Below are positions 1 to 10,782 of a stretch of DNA of 11,037 bases, in pieces. The translations under genes were made by a program, and so were the position numbers. Source of the DNA: JAVVHH01 sp032249615. GTDB lineage: Bacteria; Pseudomonadota; Alphaproteobacteria; Acetobacterales; Acetobacteraceae. How positions within the stretch are numbered: the first letter of the stretch is position 1; each line of letters begins with the position of its first letter. The notes under the pieces are model-generated. The model was not told the DNA's origin. It saw only the letters and a program-made list of their open reading frames with translations, and ran no database searches. The stretch covers positions 1 through 11,037 of the forward strand of contig JAVVHH010000122.1 in assembly GCA_032249615.1 (NCBI GenBank), read 5' to 3'.

Positions 1-1013
1 CCGAGGCTGAGGTCGACGCCGACGGCTTGGGCGAGGAAGAGGGTCGCCAGCGTCATGTAGATGTTTGTGCCGTCGAGGTTGAAGCTGTAGCCGGTGGGGA
101 CCACGAGGCCGACGACGGATTTGGGGGCGCCGAGGGCTTCCATCTTTTGCATGAGCTGCGGCAGCACCGTTTCCGAGGAGGAGGTGCCGAGGACGATCAG
201 GAGCTCGTCTTTGATGTAGGCGATGAAGCGGAGGATGGAGAAGCCGGCGATCTTGGCGACGATGCCGAGCACCACGAGCACGAACAGGACGCTGGTGAGG
301 TAGAAGGTGCCGACGAGGCCGGCGAGGCGGCCGAGGCTGGAGAGGCCGTATTGGCCGACGGTGAAGGCCATGGCGCCGAACGCGCCGATGGGGGCGAGCT
401 TCACGACGATGGCGATGATGCGGAAGAAGATCTGGCCGGCGATGTCGACGGCGTTGCTGACGGCGGGGGTGCGGTCACCGAGGCCGGCGACGACGACGCC
501 GGTGAGGATGGAGATGAGCAGGATCTGGAGCAGGTCGCCGGAGGCAAACGGGTCGAGGAAGCTGCGGGGGATCAGCGCCAGGATGTGGGCGACGGTGCTG
601 TCTTTGGCGGCGGCGGTGGCGTAGGTGGCGACGGCTTTGGCGTCGAGGGTGGCCGGGTCGGCACCGAAGCCGGCGCCGGGGTGGACGACCTCGCCGACGA
701 CGACGCCGATAAGGAGGGCGAAGGTGGAGATGACCTCGAAGTAGAGGAGCGCCTTGATGCCGACGCGGCCGACTTTCTTGAGGTCGCCCATGGCGGAGAT
801 GCCGTGGACGATGGTGCAGAAGATGATGGGGGCGATCATCATGCGGATGAGGCCGATGAAGGCGTCGCCGAGCCATTTGAGCGATTTGGCGAATTCGGGG
901 GCGACGACGCCGAGGACCACGGCGAGCGCGATGGCAATCAGGACCTGGATGTAGAGGATCTTGTACCAGGGCTGGCGCGGGGCGGGTGCCGATCGGATCG
1001 GGGTGGTGTCCAT
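1..1013 (-). CDS. dctA: DctA-type dicarboxylate/amino acid:cation symporter (C-terminus beyond window edge)
   Basis: Inner-membrane secondary carrier of the DAACS (glutamate/C4-dicarboxylate:cation symporter) family, which usually imports succinate, fumarate or malate with protons or sodium. The window holds the first 337 residues of about 440. The N-terminal region has the family pattern of a short cytoplasmic tail followed by a first helix (LYIQVLIAIALAVVLGVVAP, about residues 20-40). The substrate-site hairpin serine motif GTSSSETVLP is present (SSSE at 278-281), as is PTGYSFNLDGT (306-316), which contains the conserved cation/substrate-binding NLDGT segment. The ATG at 1013 has a GGAAAG ribosome site about 9 nt upstream and lies 19 nt after the DUF3429 gene, so this is probably the last or late gene of the hydroxylase operon. 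The substrate is inferred from family membership; an aromatic or other carboxylate is possible. The family call is secure, the exact substrate is not. Confidence 0.93.
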   Translation of the reverse strand, partial: MDTTPIRSAPAPRQPWYKILYIQVLIAIALAVVLGVVAPEFAKSLKWLGDAFIGLIRMMIAPIIFCTIVHGISAMGDLKKVGRVGIKALLYFEVISTFALLIGVVVGEVVHPGAGFGADPATLDAKAVATYATAAAKDSTVAHILALIPRSFLDPFASGDLLQILLISILTGVVVAGLGDRTPAVSNAVDIAGQIFFRIIAIVVKLAPIGAFGAMAFTVGQYGLSSLGRLAGLVGTFYLTSVLFVLVVLGIVAKIAGFSILRFIAYIKDELLIVLGTSSSETVLPQLMQKMEALGAPKSVVGLVVPTGYSFNLDGTNIYMTLATLFLAQAVGVDLSL

Positions 1014-1032
1014 CGCGGTCGTCTTTCCAGGG

Positions 1033-1524
1033 TTAGGCTTTGCGGCCGCGGAGCAGGAGGGCGAGGAGGGAGCCGAGCGGGAGGAGGACTTGGACGGGGC
1101 GGAGCTGGGCGAAGTAGCTGGGGGCTTCGCCGTGCTGGGCGGCGGCGCGATCGCGGAGGCCGAGGGTGGCGTAGCCGAGCAGGAGGCTGGTGGCGGCGGC
1201 GCGGGGCTTGGGGAGGAGGAGGCCGCCGGTGCCGAAGACGAAGAGGGTGAACATGTCGGCGAGGTCGCGCAGCATGGTGCCGCCCGGCTGGCGGAAGCTG
1301 AGGCCGCGGCGGACGCCGCCGAGGAAGCAGAGAACGGCGGCGGCCCAGCCGATGGTGGGGCGTTCGATCGTTTCGGCGGCCTGTTCGTCGTCGGCCGCCA
1401 GGACGAGGGCGGTGCCGGCGAGGACGGGAACGAGGGCGATGAAGGCGAGGAAGAGGCTGATGGGCGGGGGCGCCGTCATGGGCTGTTCCGCGCCGCCGGT
1501 GAGGCGGCGGTCGCCGAGGCTCAT
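1033..1524 (-). CDS. DUF3429-type small integral membrane protein
   Basis: Membrane protein of 163 residues with no known function. Hydrophobic segments lie at about 23-43, 58-76, 88-104, 112-123 and 144-159, suggesting four or five helices in the inner membrane. The block GWAAAVLCFLGGVRRGLSF (59-77) resembles the conserved 'SFLGGxxWG' signature of DUF3429 proteins, and the end, with an APSYF..LRP segment before a last helix, also fits that family. The ATG overlaps the stop of the preceding gene (ATGA, 4 nt), which supports this start by translational coupling. A second in-frame ATG at residue 16 (MTAPPPIS) directly before the first helix is an alternative. The gene sits between the 132-residue orphan and the dicarboxylate symporter in one operon. 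The DUF assignment comes from motif memory, not a search. Confidence 0.75.
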   Translation of the reverse strand: MSLGDRRLTGGAEQPMTAPPPISLFLAFIALVPVLAGTALVLAADDEQAAETIERPTIGWAAAVLCFLGGVRRGLSFRQPGGTMLRDLADMFTLFVFGTGGLLLPKPRAAATSLLLGYATLGLRDRAAAQHGEAPSYFAQLRPVQVLLPLGSLLALLLRGRKA

Positions 1525-1919
1525 TGAGGCGATACCGGGGGTTGCGGCTTCGCTTCCGGGTGGGGGCTGAGGTAGCCTTCGTGGTTTTCGTGGCCGACCA
1601 GGATGGCGGCGCAGCCGTCCGCTTCGGCGCGGCAGTAGAGGCCGGCGATCGGGGCGGCGGTGTCGGCGTTGGCGACCTCGACGATGTCGGGCCGGGCTTT
1701 GAGGCCGGCTTCGAGCTGGGCGAGGCCACCGGGCTCGGTGCTGAAGTAGAGGCGGTGGTTCGGCCAGGTCTCGTGGCGGACGCTGAGGTCGATCACGGCC
1801 TGGCCGAGGCGGTCGGTGAGTTCGTGGAACAGGTGCTTGGCGGCTTCGCGGGCGGCGGGGGAAAGGCCGGCTTCGTCGGCTTCGGCGTCGATCTCAACGG
1901 GGGAAGAGGCAATCAGCAT
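1521..1919 (-). CDS. Hypothetical protein, 132 aa, family not recognised
   Basis: I do not recognise this protein. It is predicted soluble, acidic and free of signal peptide or membrane segments. A helical N-terminal half (residues about 20-45, rich in Ala/Glu with HLFHELTDRLGQ) is followed by alternating short strands and helices, with two cysteines in GLYCRAEADGCAA near residues 95-104, then HENHEGY and a Pro/Gln-rich tail. That it is real is supported by natural amino-acid composition, a start only 2 nt after the RraA-like gene's stop, and a 4-nt ATGA overlap with the next gene. A GGAG lies about 13 nt upstream of the ATG, inside the end of the preceding gene. Its position suggests a role linked to the aldolase-like or membrane protein beside it, but nothing in the sequence shows a function. 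Confidence 0.75.
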   Translation of the reverse strand: MLIASSPVEIDAEADEAGLSPAAREAAKHLFHELTDRLGQAVIDLSVRHETWPNHRLYFSTEPGGLAQLEAGLKARPDIVEVANADTAAPIAGLYCRAEADGCAAILVGHENHEGYLSPHPEAKPQPPVSPQ

Positions 1920-1921
1920 CG

Positions 1922-2614
1922 TCAGTGGATTTCTCCGGAAGCCTTCAGGGCTGCACGGAGCTTATCGGGCGTGAAGTCCGGGGCGTTCACGACGTCGAGG
2001 ATGACTTTCTCGCGACGGGAGATGAGGTCGATGGCGGCGGGGAGCTTGGTGACGGCGTCGGCGGGGATGACGACGGCGCCGTGGTAGTCGGCGTGGATGA
2101 CGTCGTCATGGACGGCGTGCATGCCGAAGACGTCGACGGGCTTGGCGAAGTCGACGATGTGGACGTAGGCGTGGCTGGGGCCGATGCGGCCGCCGACGAT
2201 CTGGAAGCCCGGCGCCAGCATGTCGCAGTCGCGGAAGGAGCCGTTGGTGACGCAGCCCAGCGCGCCGAGCGCTTTGTGGATGGCGGAGTTCACTTCGCCC
2301 CACCAGGCGCCGTAGCCGGGTCGGGAGTCCAGGTCTTGAAGGACGACGACGGTGGGGAAGTCGGCGTTGGCCACGTAGTCGTACCAGTCGATCCGCTCGG
2401 CGACGGGGGCGCGGGGGTGTTCCATGGCGCGGACGTAGCCGACGCGGGCGAGGCCGACGATGGGCTTGAGGGCGCGGTCGGCGGCGATCATGGGCTCGAC
2501 GGTGAAGCCGATGGCGCGGCGGTCGGGGACGACGAGTTCGAGGCCGTTGCAGATGGTGGGGGTGTCCCACTGCTTGAGCGTCTCGAGATCGGCAGCGGTG
2601 AAGGGGTAGGTCAT
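1922..2614 (-). CDS. RraA/HMG-aldolase family protein (putative aldolase or oxaloacetate decarboxylase)
   Basis: A 230-residue member of the RraA-like fold. It is longer than the about 160-residue RNase E inhibitor RraA and closer to the class II pyruvate aldolases (4-hydroxy-4-methyl-2-oxoglutarate/CHA aldolases) and related decarboxylases. The active-site block is present: WGE at 105-107 and GCVTNGSFRD at 120-129, where Arg128 and Asp129 match the substrate- and metal-binding pair of the family. A C-terminal segment DVIHADYHGAVVIP (171-184) corresponds to the family's 'ADxxGVVVIP' strand. The start at 2614 has AGGGAG 8 nt upstream. It follows the FAD subunit gene after an 80-nt gap holding a palindrome. 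Family enzymes cleave 2-oxo acids to pyruvate or decarboxylate oxaloacetate using a divalent metal; which reaction occurs here is inference. A regulatory RNase E role is unlikely given the catabolic context. Confidence 0.85.
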   Translation of the reverse strand: MTYPFTAADLETLKQWDTPTICNGLELVVPDRRAIGFTVEPMIAADRALKPIVGLARVGYVRAMEHPRAPVAERIDWYDYVANADFPTVVVLQDLDSRPGYGAWWGEVNSAIHKALGALGCVTNGSFRDCDMLAPGFQIVGGRIGPSHAYVHIVDFAKPVDVFGMHAVHDDVIHADYHGAVVIPADAVTKLPAAIDLISRREKVILDVVNAPDFTPDKLRAALKASGEIH

Positions 2615-2622
2615 GGGGGGTA

Positions 2623-2628
2623 CTCCCT
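2623..2628 (-). promoter_or_regulatory. Ribosome binding site of the RraA-like gene
   Basis: AGGGAG on the minus strand, 8 nt before the ATG at 2614. It fixes the start of the RraA-like gene and shows that this gene is initiated independently of the FAD subunit gene rather than by overlap. Confidence 0.7.
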
Positions 2629-2659
2629 GTCGGTCGGGTTTGACCGGACCCTCACCCGG

Positions 2660-2680
2660 CCCTCTCCCGATGGGAGAGGG
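2660..2680. repeat. Short palindromic intergenic element (9-bp stem)
   Basis: CCCTCTCCC (2660-2668) and GGGAGAGGG (2672-2680) form a perfect 9-bp inverted repeat around a 3-nt loop, in the 80-nt gap between the FAD subunit and RraA-like genes. It is preceded on the plus strand by CCGGACCCTCACCCGG, a context common in dispersed palindromic repeats of GC-rich proteobacteria. There is no T-run after the stem on the minus strand, so it does not look like an intrinsic terminator. It is better read as a REP-like repeat that may fold in the mRNA between the two cistrons and alter transcript stability. Confidence 0.65.
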
Positions 2681-2694
2681 AAAGGAGGCGGAGT

Positions 2695-3486
2695 TCAGGC
2701 GGCGGCGACGCAGCGGCGTGCCATGACGCCGATGAGGTGGGCGCGGTATTCGGGAGAGGCGTGGATGTCGCCGTTGAGGTCGTCGGAGGGTGTTTTGATG
2801 TCCTTGATGGCGTCGGCGCTGAAGTTTTGGGCGAGCGCCTGTTCCATGGCGGTGTGGCGGAAGACGCCGCCCTGCCCTGCCCCGGTGATGGCGACGCGGA
2901 TGCCGGCGGGGCCAATGGCTACGAAAACGCCGACCATGGCATAGCGGCTGGCCGGGTTGCGGAACTTCTCGTAGTTCGACTTTTCCATCTTGGGGAACTC
3001 GATGGCGGTGATGAGTTCGCCGGGCTCGAGGGCGGTGGTGAACATGCCCTGGAAGAAGTCGTCGGCCTTGATGCTGCGCTTGTCGGTGACGATGGTGGCG
3101 TTGCAGGCGAGGACGGCGGCGGGGTAGCAGGCGGCCGGGTCGTTGTTGGCGAGCGAGCCGCCCATGGTGCCGCGGTGGCGGACCTGGGTGTCGCCGATCC
3201 AGGATGCCATCTTGGCGAGGCCGGGGATGTGCTGCTGGATTGCCGGGTTCGACATGATCTCGTGATGGGTGGTCATGGCGCCGATGCGGATGGTGTCGCC
3301 TTCGACGGTGATGCCGCGCAGGCCCAGGCCGTTGAGGTCGACGAGGATGGTGGGCTTGGCGAGGCGCTGCTTGAGGACGGGGATGTAGGTCTGTCCGCCG
3401 GCGATGGCCTTGGCTTCCGGGTCGCTGCCGAGGGCCTTGAGGGCGTCGGGGACGCTGGCGGGCTTGGTGTAGGTGAAGTCGTACAT
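2695..3486 (-). CDS. Molybdenum hydroxylase FAD-binding medium subunit (CoxM/CutM family)
   Basis: The 263-residue flavoprotein subunit of a heterotrimeric xanthine dehydrogenase/CO dehydrogenase-type enzyme. It passes electrons from the iron-sulfur clusters to an acceptor at the cytoplasmic side. The N-terminal FAD-binding domain begins YDFTYTKPASVPDAL and carries both flavin signatures: AGGQT (29-33) and TMGGSLANNDPAA (107-119), matching the AGGHS and TIGGN loops of CoxM. The C-terminal region (about 155-263) fits the CO dehydrogenase flavoprotein C-terminal domain. It is slightly shorter than the usual 280-290 residues, but the two flavin loops are intact. The start at 3486 is set by AGGAG, which overlaps the TAG stop of the large subunit gene, leaving only 9 nt between the two. 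It is the third gene of the S-L-M order here. Confidence 0.93.
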   Translation of the reverse strand: MYDFTYTKPASVPDALKALGSDPEAKAIAGGQTYIPVLKQRLAKPTILVDLNGLGLRGITVEGDTIRIGAMTTHHEIMSNPAIQQHIPGLAKMASWIGDTQVRHRGTMGGSLANNDPAACYPAAVLACNATIVTDKRSIKADDFFQGMFTTALEPGELITAIEFPKMEKSNYEKFRNPASRYAMVGVFVAIGPAGIRVAITGAGQGGVFRHTAMEQALAQNFSADAIKDIKTPSDDLNGDIHASPEYRAHLIGVMARRCVAAA

Positions 3487-3495
3487 GGGGTTCTC

Positions 3496-5877
<2,382 letters not shown>

Positions 5878-5884
5878 GACGTTT

Positions 5885-5890
5885 CTCTCC
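5885..5890 (-). promoter_or_regulatory. Ribosome binding site deciding the large-subunit start
   Basis: GGAGAG on the minus strand, 7 nt before the ATG at 5877. It favours this start over the upstream in-frame ATG at 5949, whose extra 24 codons would run through the palindromic spacer and do not resemble the family N-terminus. Confidence 0.75.
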
Positions 5891-5905
5891 GATGTTATTT
5901 TTGCG

Positions 5906-5978
5906 CTCTCCGGGTGGGAGAGGGTCGCTGCTCTTGGGACCGCCCCCACCTCCCCTCTCTCCCGGCGGAGAGAGGGGA
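5906..5978. repeat. Double palindromic intergenic element (12-bp and 6-bp stems)
   Basis: Two hairpins occupy the 114-nt gap between the small and large subunit genes. TCCCCTCTCTCC (5951-5962) pairs perfectly with GGAGAGAGGGGA (5967-5978) around a 4-nt loop. CTCTCC (5906-5911) pairs with GGAGAG (5917-5922). The second hairpin includes GGGAGAGGG (5916-5924), the same word found in the palindrome at 2660-2680, so both gaps seem to carry relatives of one REP-like family. On the minus strand the large stem is not followed by a T-run. The hairpins fall within the mRNA between two subunits needed in equal amounts, so they may mark RNA processing or stability sites. Confidence 0.7.
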
Positions 5979-5991
5979 AGCCGGAGGGCGG

Positions 5992-6483
<492 letters not shown>

Positions 6484-6516
6484 GAGAATTCCCGTCCCGA
6501 TTGTTATCCTGGTCGC

Positions 6517-6546
6517 ATCCTGCGAGGGCCGGAGGCAGCGGGTCAA
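6517..6546 (-). promoter_or_regulatory. Possible sigma70-type promoter of the hydroxylase operon
   Basis: On the minus strand TTGACC (6546-6541) is followed after 18 nt by CAGGAT (6522-6517), keeping the most conserved -35 bases and the A, A, T of the -10 box. Transcription would start about 25-30 nt before the small-subunit ATG at 6483. It lies in the 107-nt gap between divergent genes, the expected place for an operon promoter. The -10 match is weak and a second TTGACG lies upstream (6584-6579), so this is a suggestion from pattern only. Confidence 0.3.
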
Positions 6547-6590
6547 GCTGTGGGCCGTGAACTCTGCCCCGTCTCGCGCGTCAATGGACA

Positions 6591-6818
6591 ATGATCCCGA
6601 ATCGCTCCTTTGCAATGCTGGTTTTGGCGATGGTGGCGCTCGCGTCGTGTAGCGGGGCTGGAAAGGCGGAGCTGGGGCCGGCGCGGTCGACCGGGCTGCC
6701 GTTCGAGATGAATTCGCGGGAGGTGGAGACGCCGAACAGCCTTCCGCCCGGGTTCACGACGGTCAACCCGATGGCGCCGGAATCGGGCGTGGTGGGTGTC
6801 ACGCATATGCCGCCTTAA
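6591..6818 (+). CDS. Small predicted lipoprotein, 75 aa, function unknown
   Basis: The only plus-strand gene. The N-terminus is a textbook lipoprotein signal: MIPNR with a positive charge, a hydrophobic stretch FAMLVLAMVALA, then lipobox LASC with the lipidation Cys at residue 20. Signal peptidase II cleavage would leave a mature 56-residue protein starting CSGAGKAELG. The mature part is polar, proline- and glycine-containing, predicted mostly disordered, and ends GVVGVTHMPP. Aspartate is absent at mature position 2, so outer-membrane sorting is allowed if Lol rules apply. An alternative start at residue 9 (6615) still leaves a short signal. No clear ribosome site is seen before either. It is divergent from the hydroxylase operon (107 nt to the small-subunit ATG) and convergent with the ABC operon (7 nt between stops). 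No family is recognised; the coherent signal peptide is the main support. Confidence 0.7.
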   Translation: MIPNRSFAMLVLAMVALASCSGAGKAELGPARSTGLPFEMNSREVETPNSLPPGFTTVNPMAPESGVVGVTHMPP

Positions 6819-6825
6819 GCGGAAG

Positions 6826-7823
6826 TCAGGCGGCGATGGCGGTTCCGGCCAGCGGCGGCAGGACGTCGAGGTGGCAGGCGGCCTGCTGGCCGGGGGGCGC
6901 GCCGGGCATCGCGCGGAGGACGGGTTCTTCGGTGCGGCAGCGGTCGAAGACATAGGGGCAGCGCGTGTGGAAGCGGCAGCCGGAGGGCGGGTCGATCGGG
7001 CTCGGGACGTCGCCGGAGAGGACGATGCGGTTGCGGGCGGCGCGGGGGTCCGGGACAGGGACGGCCGAGAGCAGGCAGCGCGTGTAGGGGTGGCGGGGCT
7101 GGGCGAAGAGGCTGGCCCGGTCGGCAATCTCGACGATGCGGCCGAGATACATGACGGCGACGCGATGGGTCAGGTGCTCGACGATGGCGAGGTCGTGACT
7201 GATGAACAGCAAAGCCAGGCCGAGCTGATCCTGCAGGTCGGAGAGGAGGTTGACGATCTGCGCCTTGACGGAAACGTCGAGGGCGGAGACGGCCTCGTCG
7301 CAGATGATGAGGTCGGCGCCGGGGGCGAGCGCGCGGGCGATGCCGATGCGCTGGCGCTGGCCGCCGCTGAACTCGTGGGGGAGCCGGTCAACGGCGTCGC
7401 GCGGGAGGCGGACGGTGTCCATCAGCTGGGCGACGCGCTTGGTGAGCCCTTGTGTCATGCCGAAGTTACGGAGGGGTTCGGCGATGATGTCGCCGACGCG
7501 CATGCGGGGGTTGAGCGAGCTGAACGGGTCTTGGAAGACGACCTGCACGCGTTGGCGCAGGGTGCGGAGCTGGGACGCGGGCACGTTGTCGATACGCTCG
7601 CCGTCGAGCCTGATCTCGCCAGCGGTGGGATCGGTGAGGCGCAGGATGGTCTTGCCGACGGTGGATTTGCCGCAGCCGCTCTCGCCGACGATGGAGAGGG
7701 TTTCGCCGCGGCTGACGGTGAAGCTGACGCCGTCGACGGCTTGGACGGTGCCGCGCTTGCCGCCGAAGAAGCCGCCCTTGAGGGGGTAGTGCTTCTTGAG
7801 GCCCTCGACCTCGAGCAGCGGGG

Positions 7824-7827
<4 letters not shown>
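6826..7827 (-). CDS. Dipeptide/oligopeptide-type ABC transporter ATP-binding protein (DppF/OppF family)
   Basis: A 333-residue cytoplasmic ATPase subunit that pairs with the neighbouring DppD-like ATPase to power the importer. Motifs in order: Walker A GESGCGKST (48-56), Q-loop FQDP (98-101), ABC signature FSGGQRQR (153-160), Walker B LIICDE (173-178) with D-loop SALD, and switch His211. After the ATPase core comes the oligopeptide-transporter C-terminal domain with RHPYTRCLLSAVP (about 245-257). Four cysteines (284, 290, 297, 318) are spaced like the iron-sulfur ligands described in some Opp/Dpp ATPases. The ORF starts MTPLLEVEGLKKHYPLKGGFF, the usual DppF beginning. The ATG overlaps the previous stop by 4 nt (ATGA), and it is the last gene of the operon. 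Substrate cannot be told from the ATPase; peptides, nickel or sugars are all carried by this class. Confidence 0.94.
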
Positions 7828-8851
<1,024 letters not shown>

Positions 8852-8855
<4 letters not shown>

Positions 8856-9781
8856 AGGCGTTTGGCCATGCGGGGGTCGAGGGCGTCGCGCAGGCCGTCG
8901 CCGAGGAGGTTCACGGCCAGGACGGTAGCGGAGAGGAAGACCGCGGGGAAGAAGACGATGTGGGGCTTGACCTGCCAGAGGGCGCGGCCCTCGGCCATGA
9001 TGTTGCCCCAGGAGGGGATGGTGGGCGGGGTGCCGGCACCGATGAAGGAGAGGATGGCTTCGGTGATCATGGCCGACGCGCAGATATAGGTGGCCTGGAC
9101 GGTGATGGGGGCCAGGGTGTTGGGCAGGATGTGGCGCCAGATGATGAGGGGCGCGCGGGTGCCCGACGCGATGGCGGCCTCGACGTAGGGCTGTTCGCGC
9201 AGGCTGAGAACGACGCCGCGCACGAGCCTGGACACGCGGGGGATTTCGGCGACGGTGATAGCGAGCACGACGTTGCCGACGCTGCCGCGGGTGAGCGCCA
9301 TCAGGGCGATCGCGAGCAGGATGGGCGGGATGGACATCAGGCCGTCCATGACGCGCATGATGAGGCCGTCGAGCCAGCGGACGAAGCCGGAGACGAGGCC
9401 GATGAGGAGGCCGGCGGCGCTGGCGAGGACGGCGACGGCGAAGCCGACGGTGAGCGAGACGCGGGCGCCGTAGAGGACACGGGAGTAGATGTCGCGGCCG
9501 AGGGCGTCGGTGCCGAACCAGTATTGGGCGGAGGGCACGCGGGTGCGCTTGGCGGGGGCGAGCGCGGTGGGGTCGACGGTCCAGAGCCAGGGCGCGGCCA
9601 CGGCGCAGATCAGGATGAGCAAGAGCAGGACGCCGCCGATGACCATGGTGGGGTAGCGGCGGATGAGGGTCATGACCCGGCCGCGCTGCTTGATGGGCGG
9701 CAGGATGTCGGGGAGATCGGGCGCCGGGCTGACGTGGGGCTCGGCGGCGGCGGCGACGGGGGCTTCGATGACGAGGCTCAA
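8852..9781 (-). CDS. Dipeptide/oligopeptide-type ABC transporter permease (DppC/OppC family, probable TTG start)
   Basis: The second membrane permease of the importer, 309 residues from a TTG at 9781. A cytoplasmic N-terminal tail leads to a first helix at about 46-67 (the OppC N-terminal region). Family motifs follow: YWFGTDALGRDIYSRVLYGA (87-106), then the helices of the transport domain, and the ATPase-docking EAA loop EAAIASGTRAPLIIWRHILP (201-220). The end, GDGLRDALDPRM, is typical. The TTG overlaps the previous stop (TTGA, 4 nt), matching the other junctions of this operon. An ATG at 9673 (MTLIRRYPTM) would give 273 residues and lies just before the first helix, so the true start is one of these two. 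The frame runs further up to 10582, but that part is a shadow of the DppB-like gene. Confidence 0.9.
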
Positions 9782-10782
9782 TAGCGGATCCTCGGGTCGA
9801 CGAGCGTGTAGACCAGGTCGACGCCCAGGTTGACGAGGACGTAGACGAAGGAGAACAGCAGGACGACGCCCTGAATGATGGGGTAGTCGCGGCGCAGGAT
9901 GGCGTCCACGACGAGGCGGCCGAGGCCGGGGATGGCGAAGACGCTCTCGGTGACGACCGCGCCGCCGATGAGGAGTGCGACGCCGATGCCGATGACGGTG
10001 ACGATGGGGACGGCGGCGTTCTTCAGCGCGTGGAGGAACAGGACCGTGGTGTTGCCGACGCCTTTGGCGCGGGCGGTGCGGATGTAGTCCTGGCTCAGCA
10101 CCTCGAGCATGGTCGCGCGGGTGATGCGGGCGATGAGAGCGATGTAGACGCCGCCGAGGGTGATGGCGGGGAGGATGAGGTTGGCGAGCCAGGGGCCGAC
10201 GCCGCGGGCGATGGGGGTGTAGCCCTGGACGGGGAGCATGGCGTTGGATACGGCGTCGGCGGCGGCCGGGCCGAACACGGCGCCGACCTTGTCGGCGATG
10301 CCGAGGCCGTCGAGCGCGAAGACGTAGGCGAGCAGGTAGCCGACGACGAAGACGGGGATGGAGAAGCCGAACACGGCGAACAGCATGACGATGCGGTCGA
10401 TCCAGGTGCCTTGCTTGGCGGCGGCGAGCACGCCCATGGGGACCGCGAGGCCGATGGAGAGGATGAGGGTGAGGACCATCAGCGAGATGGTGGGGCCTAG
10501 GCGCTGTTCGATCATGGTGGTGACGGGCAGGTTGGTGAAGATGGAGGTGCCGAGGTTGCCCTGCAGCACGTTCCAGAGCCATTCGACGAAGCGGACGAGG
10601 AAGGGGCGGTCGAGCCCGAGGCCGGCGCGGATGCGGTCGATGTCGGCCGGGCTGGCTTGATCGCCGGCGATGATGGCGGCCGGGTCGCCCGGGGCGAGGT
10701 AGAGGAGGCTGAAGACGAAGAGCGCGACGATCGCCATGACGGGGATCGTCGCAGCCACGCGCCGGGCGATAGTGTTGAGCAT
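9778..10782 (-). CDS. Dipeptide/oligopeptide-type ABC transporter permease (DppB/OppB family)
   Basis: The first membrane permease of the importer, 334 residues, with about six helices. The N-terminus has the family pattern of one helix (about 10-30) then APGDPA (30-35) and GLGLDRPFLVRFVEW (54-68), a periplasmic region that precedes the transport domain. The EAA-type docking loop is QDYIRTARAKG (231-241), followed by HALKNAAVPIVT and the VFAIPGLGRL segment (281-290). It ends with VYTLVDPRIRY, the classic DppB terminus. An unusual stretch of about 35 residues (157-192, GLGIADKVGAVFGPAAADAV and on) is a periplasmic loop seen in several alphaproteobacterial members. The ATG shares one base with the previous stop (TGATG), so translation is coupled to the solute-binding protein. 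Length is normal. Confidence 0.94.
   Translation of the reverse strand: MLNTIARRVAATIPVMAIVALFVFSLLYLAPGDPAAIIAGDQASPADIDRIRAGLGLDRPFLVRFVEWLWNVLQGNLGTSIFTNLPVTTMIEQRLGPTISLMVLTLILSIGLAVPMGVLAAAKQGTWIDRIVMLFAVFGFSIPVFVVGYLLAYVFALDGLGIADKVGAVFGPAAADAVSNAMLPVQGYTPIARGVGPWLANLILPAITLGGVYIALIARITRATMLEVLSQDYIRTARAKGVGNTTVLFLHALKNAAVPIVTVIGIGVALLIGGAVVTESVFAIPGLGRLVVDAILRRDYPIIQGVVLLFSFVYVLVNLGVDLVYTLVDPRIRY

Noticed and set aside
27..1250. A 407-codon plus-strand frame rich in Glu, Asp and Gly over the symporter gene
   Set aside because: Its composition is the antisense image of the symporter's codons, the C-terminal part is Arg/Gly noise, and the minus strand encodes a clear DctA with SSSE and NLDGT motifs.
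1922..2614. RraA as RNase E activity regulator
   Set aside because: At 230 residues with the Arg-Asp active-site pair and catabolic neighbours it looks like the aldolase/decarboxylase side of the family.
6484..6615. 44-residue N-terminal extension of the iron-sulfur subunit
   Set aside because: It has no family similarity, overlaps the divergent lipoprotein gene, and the ATG at 6483 gives the normal 163-residue length.
6809..6834. Inverted repeat GCCGCCT/AGGCGGC spanning the convergent stops, as a bidirectional terminator
   Set aside because: The stem is only 7 bp with a 12-nt loop, lies partly in coding sequence and has no T-run, so in a GC-rich genome it may be chance.
9782..10582. Upstream extension of the DppC-like frame to 576 residues
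   Set aside because: The added part is His/Arg/Pro-rich out-of-frame translation of the DppB-like gene; the family N-terminus begins after 9781.
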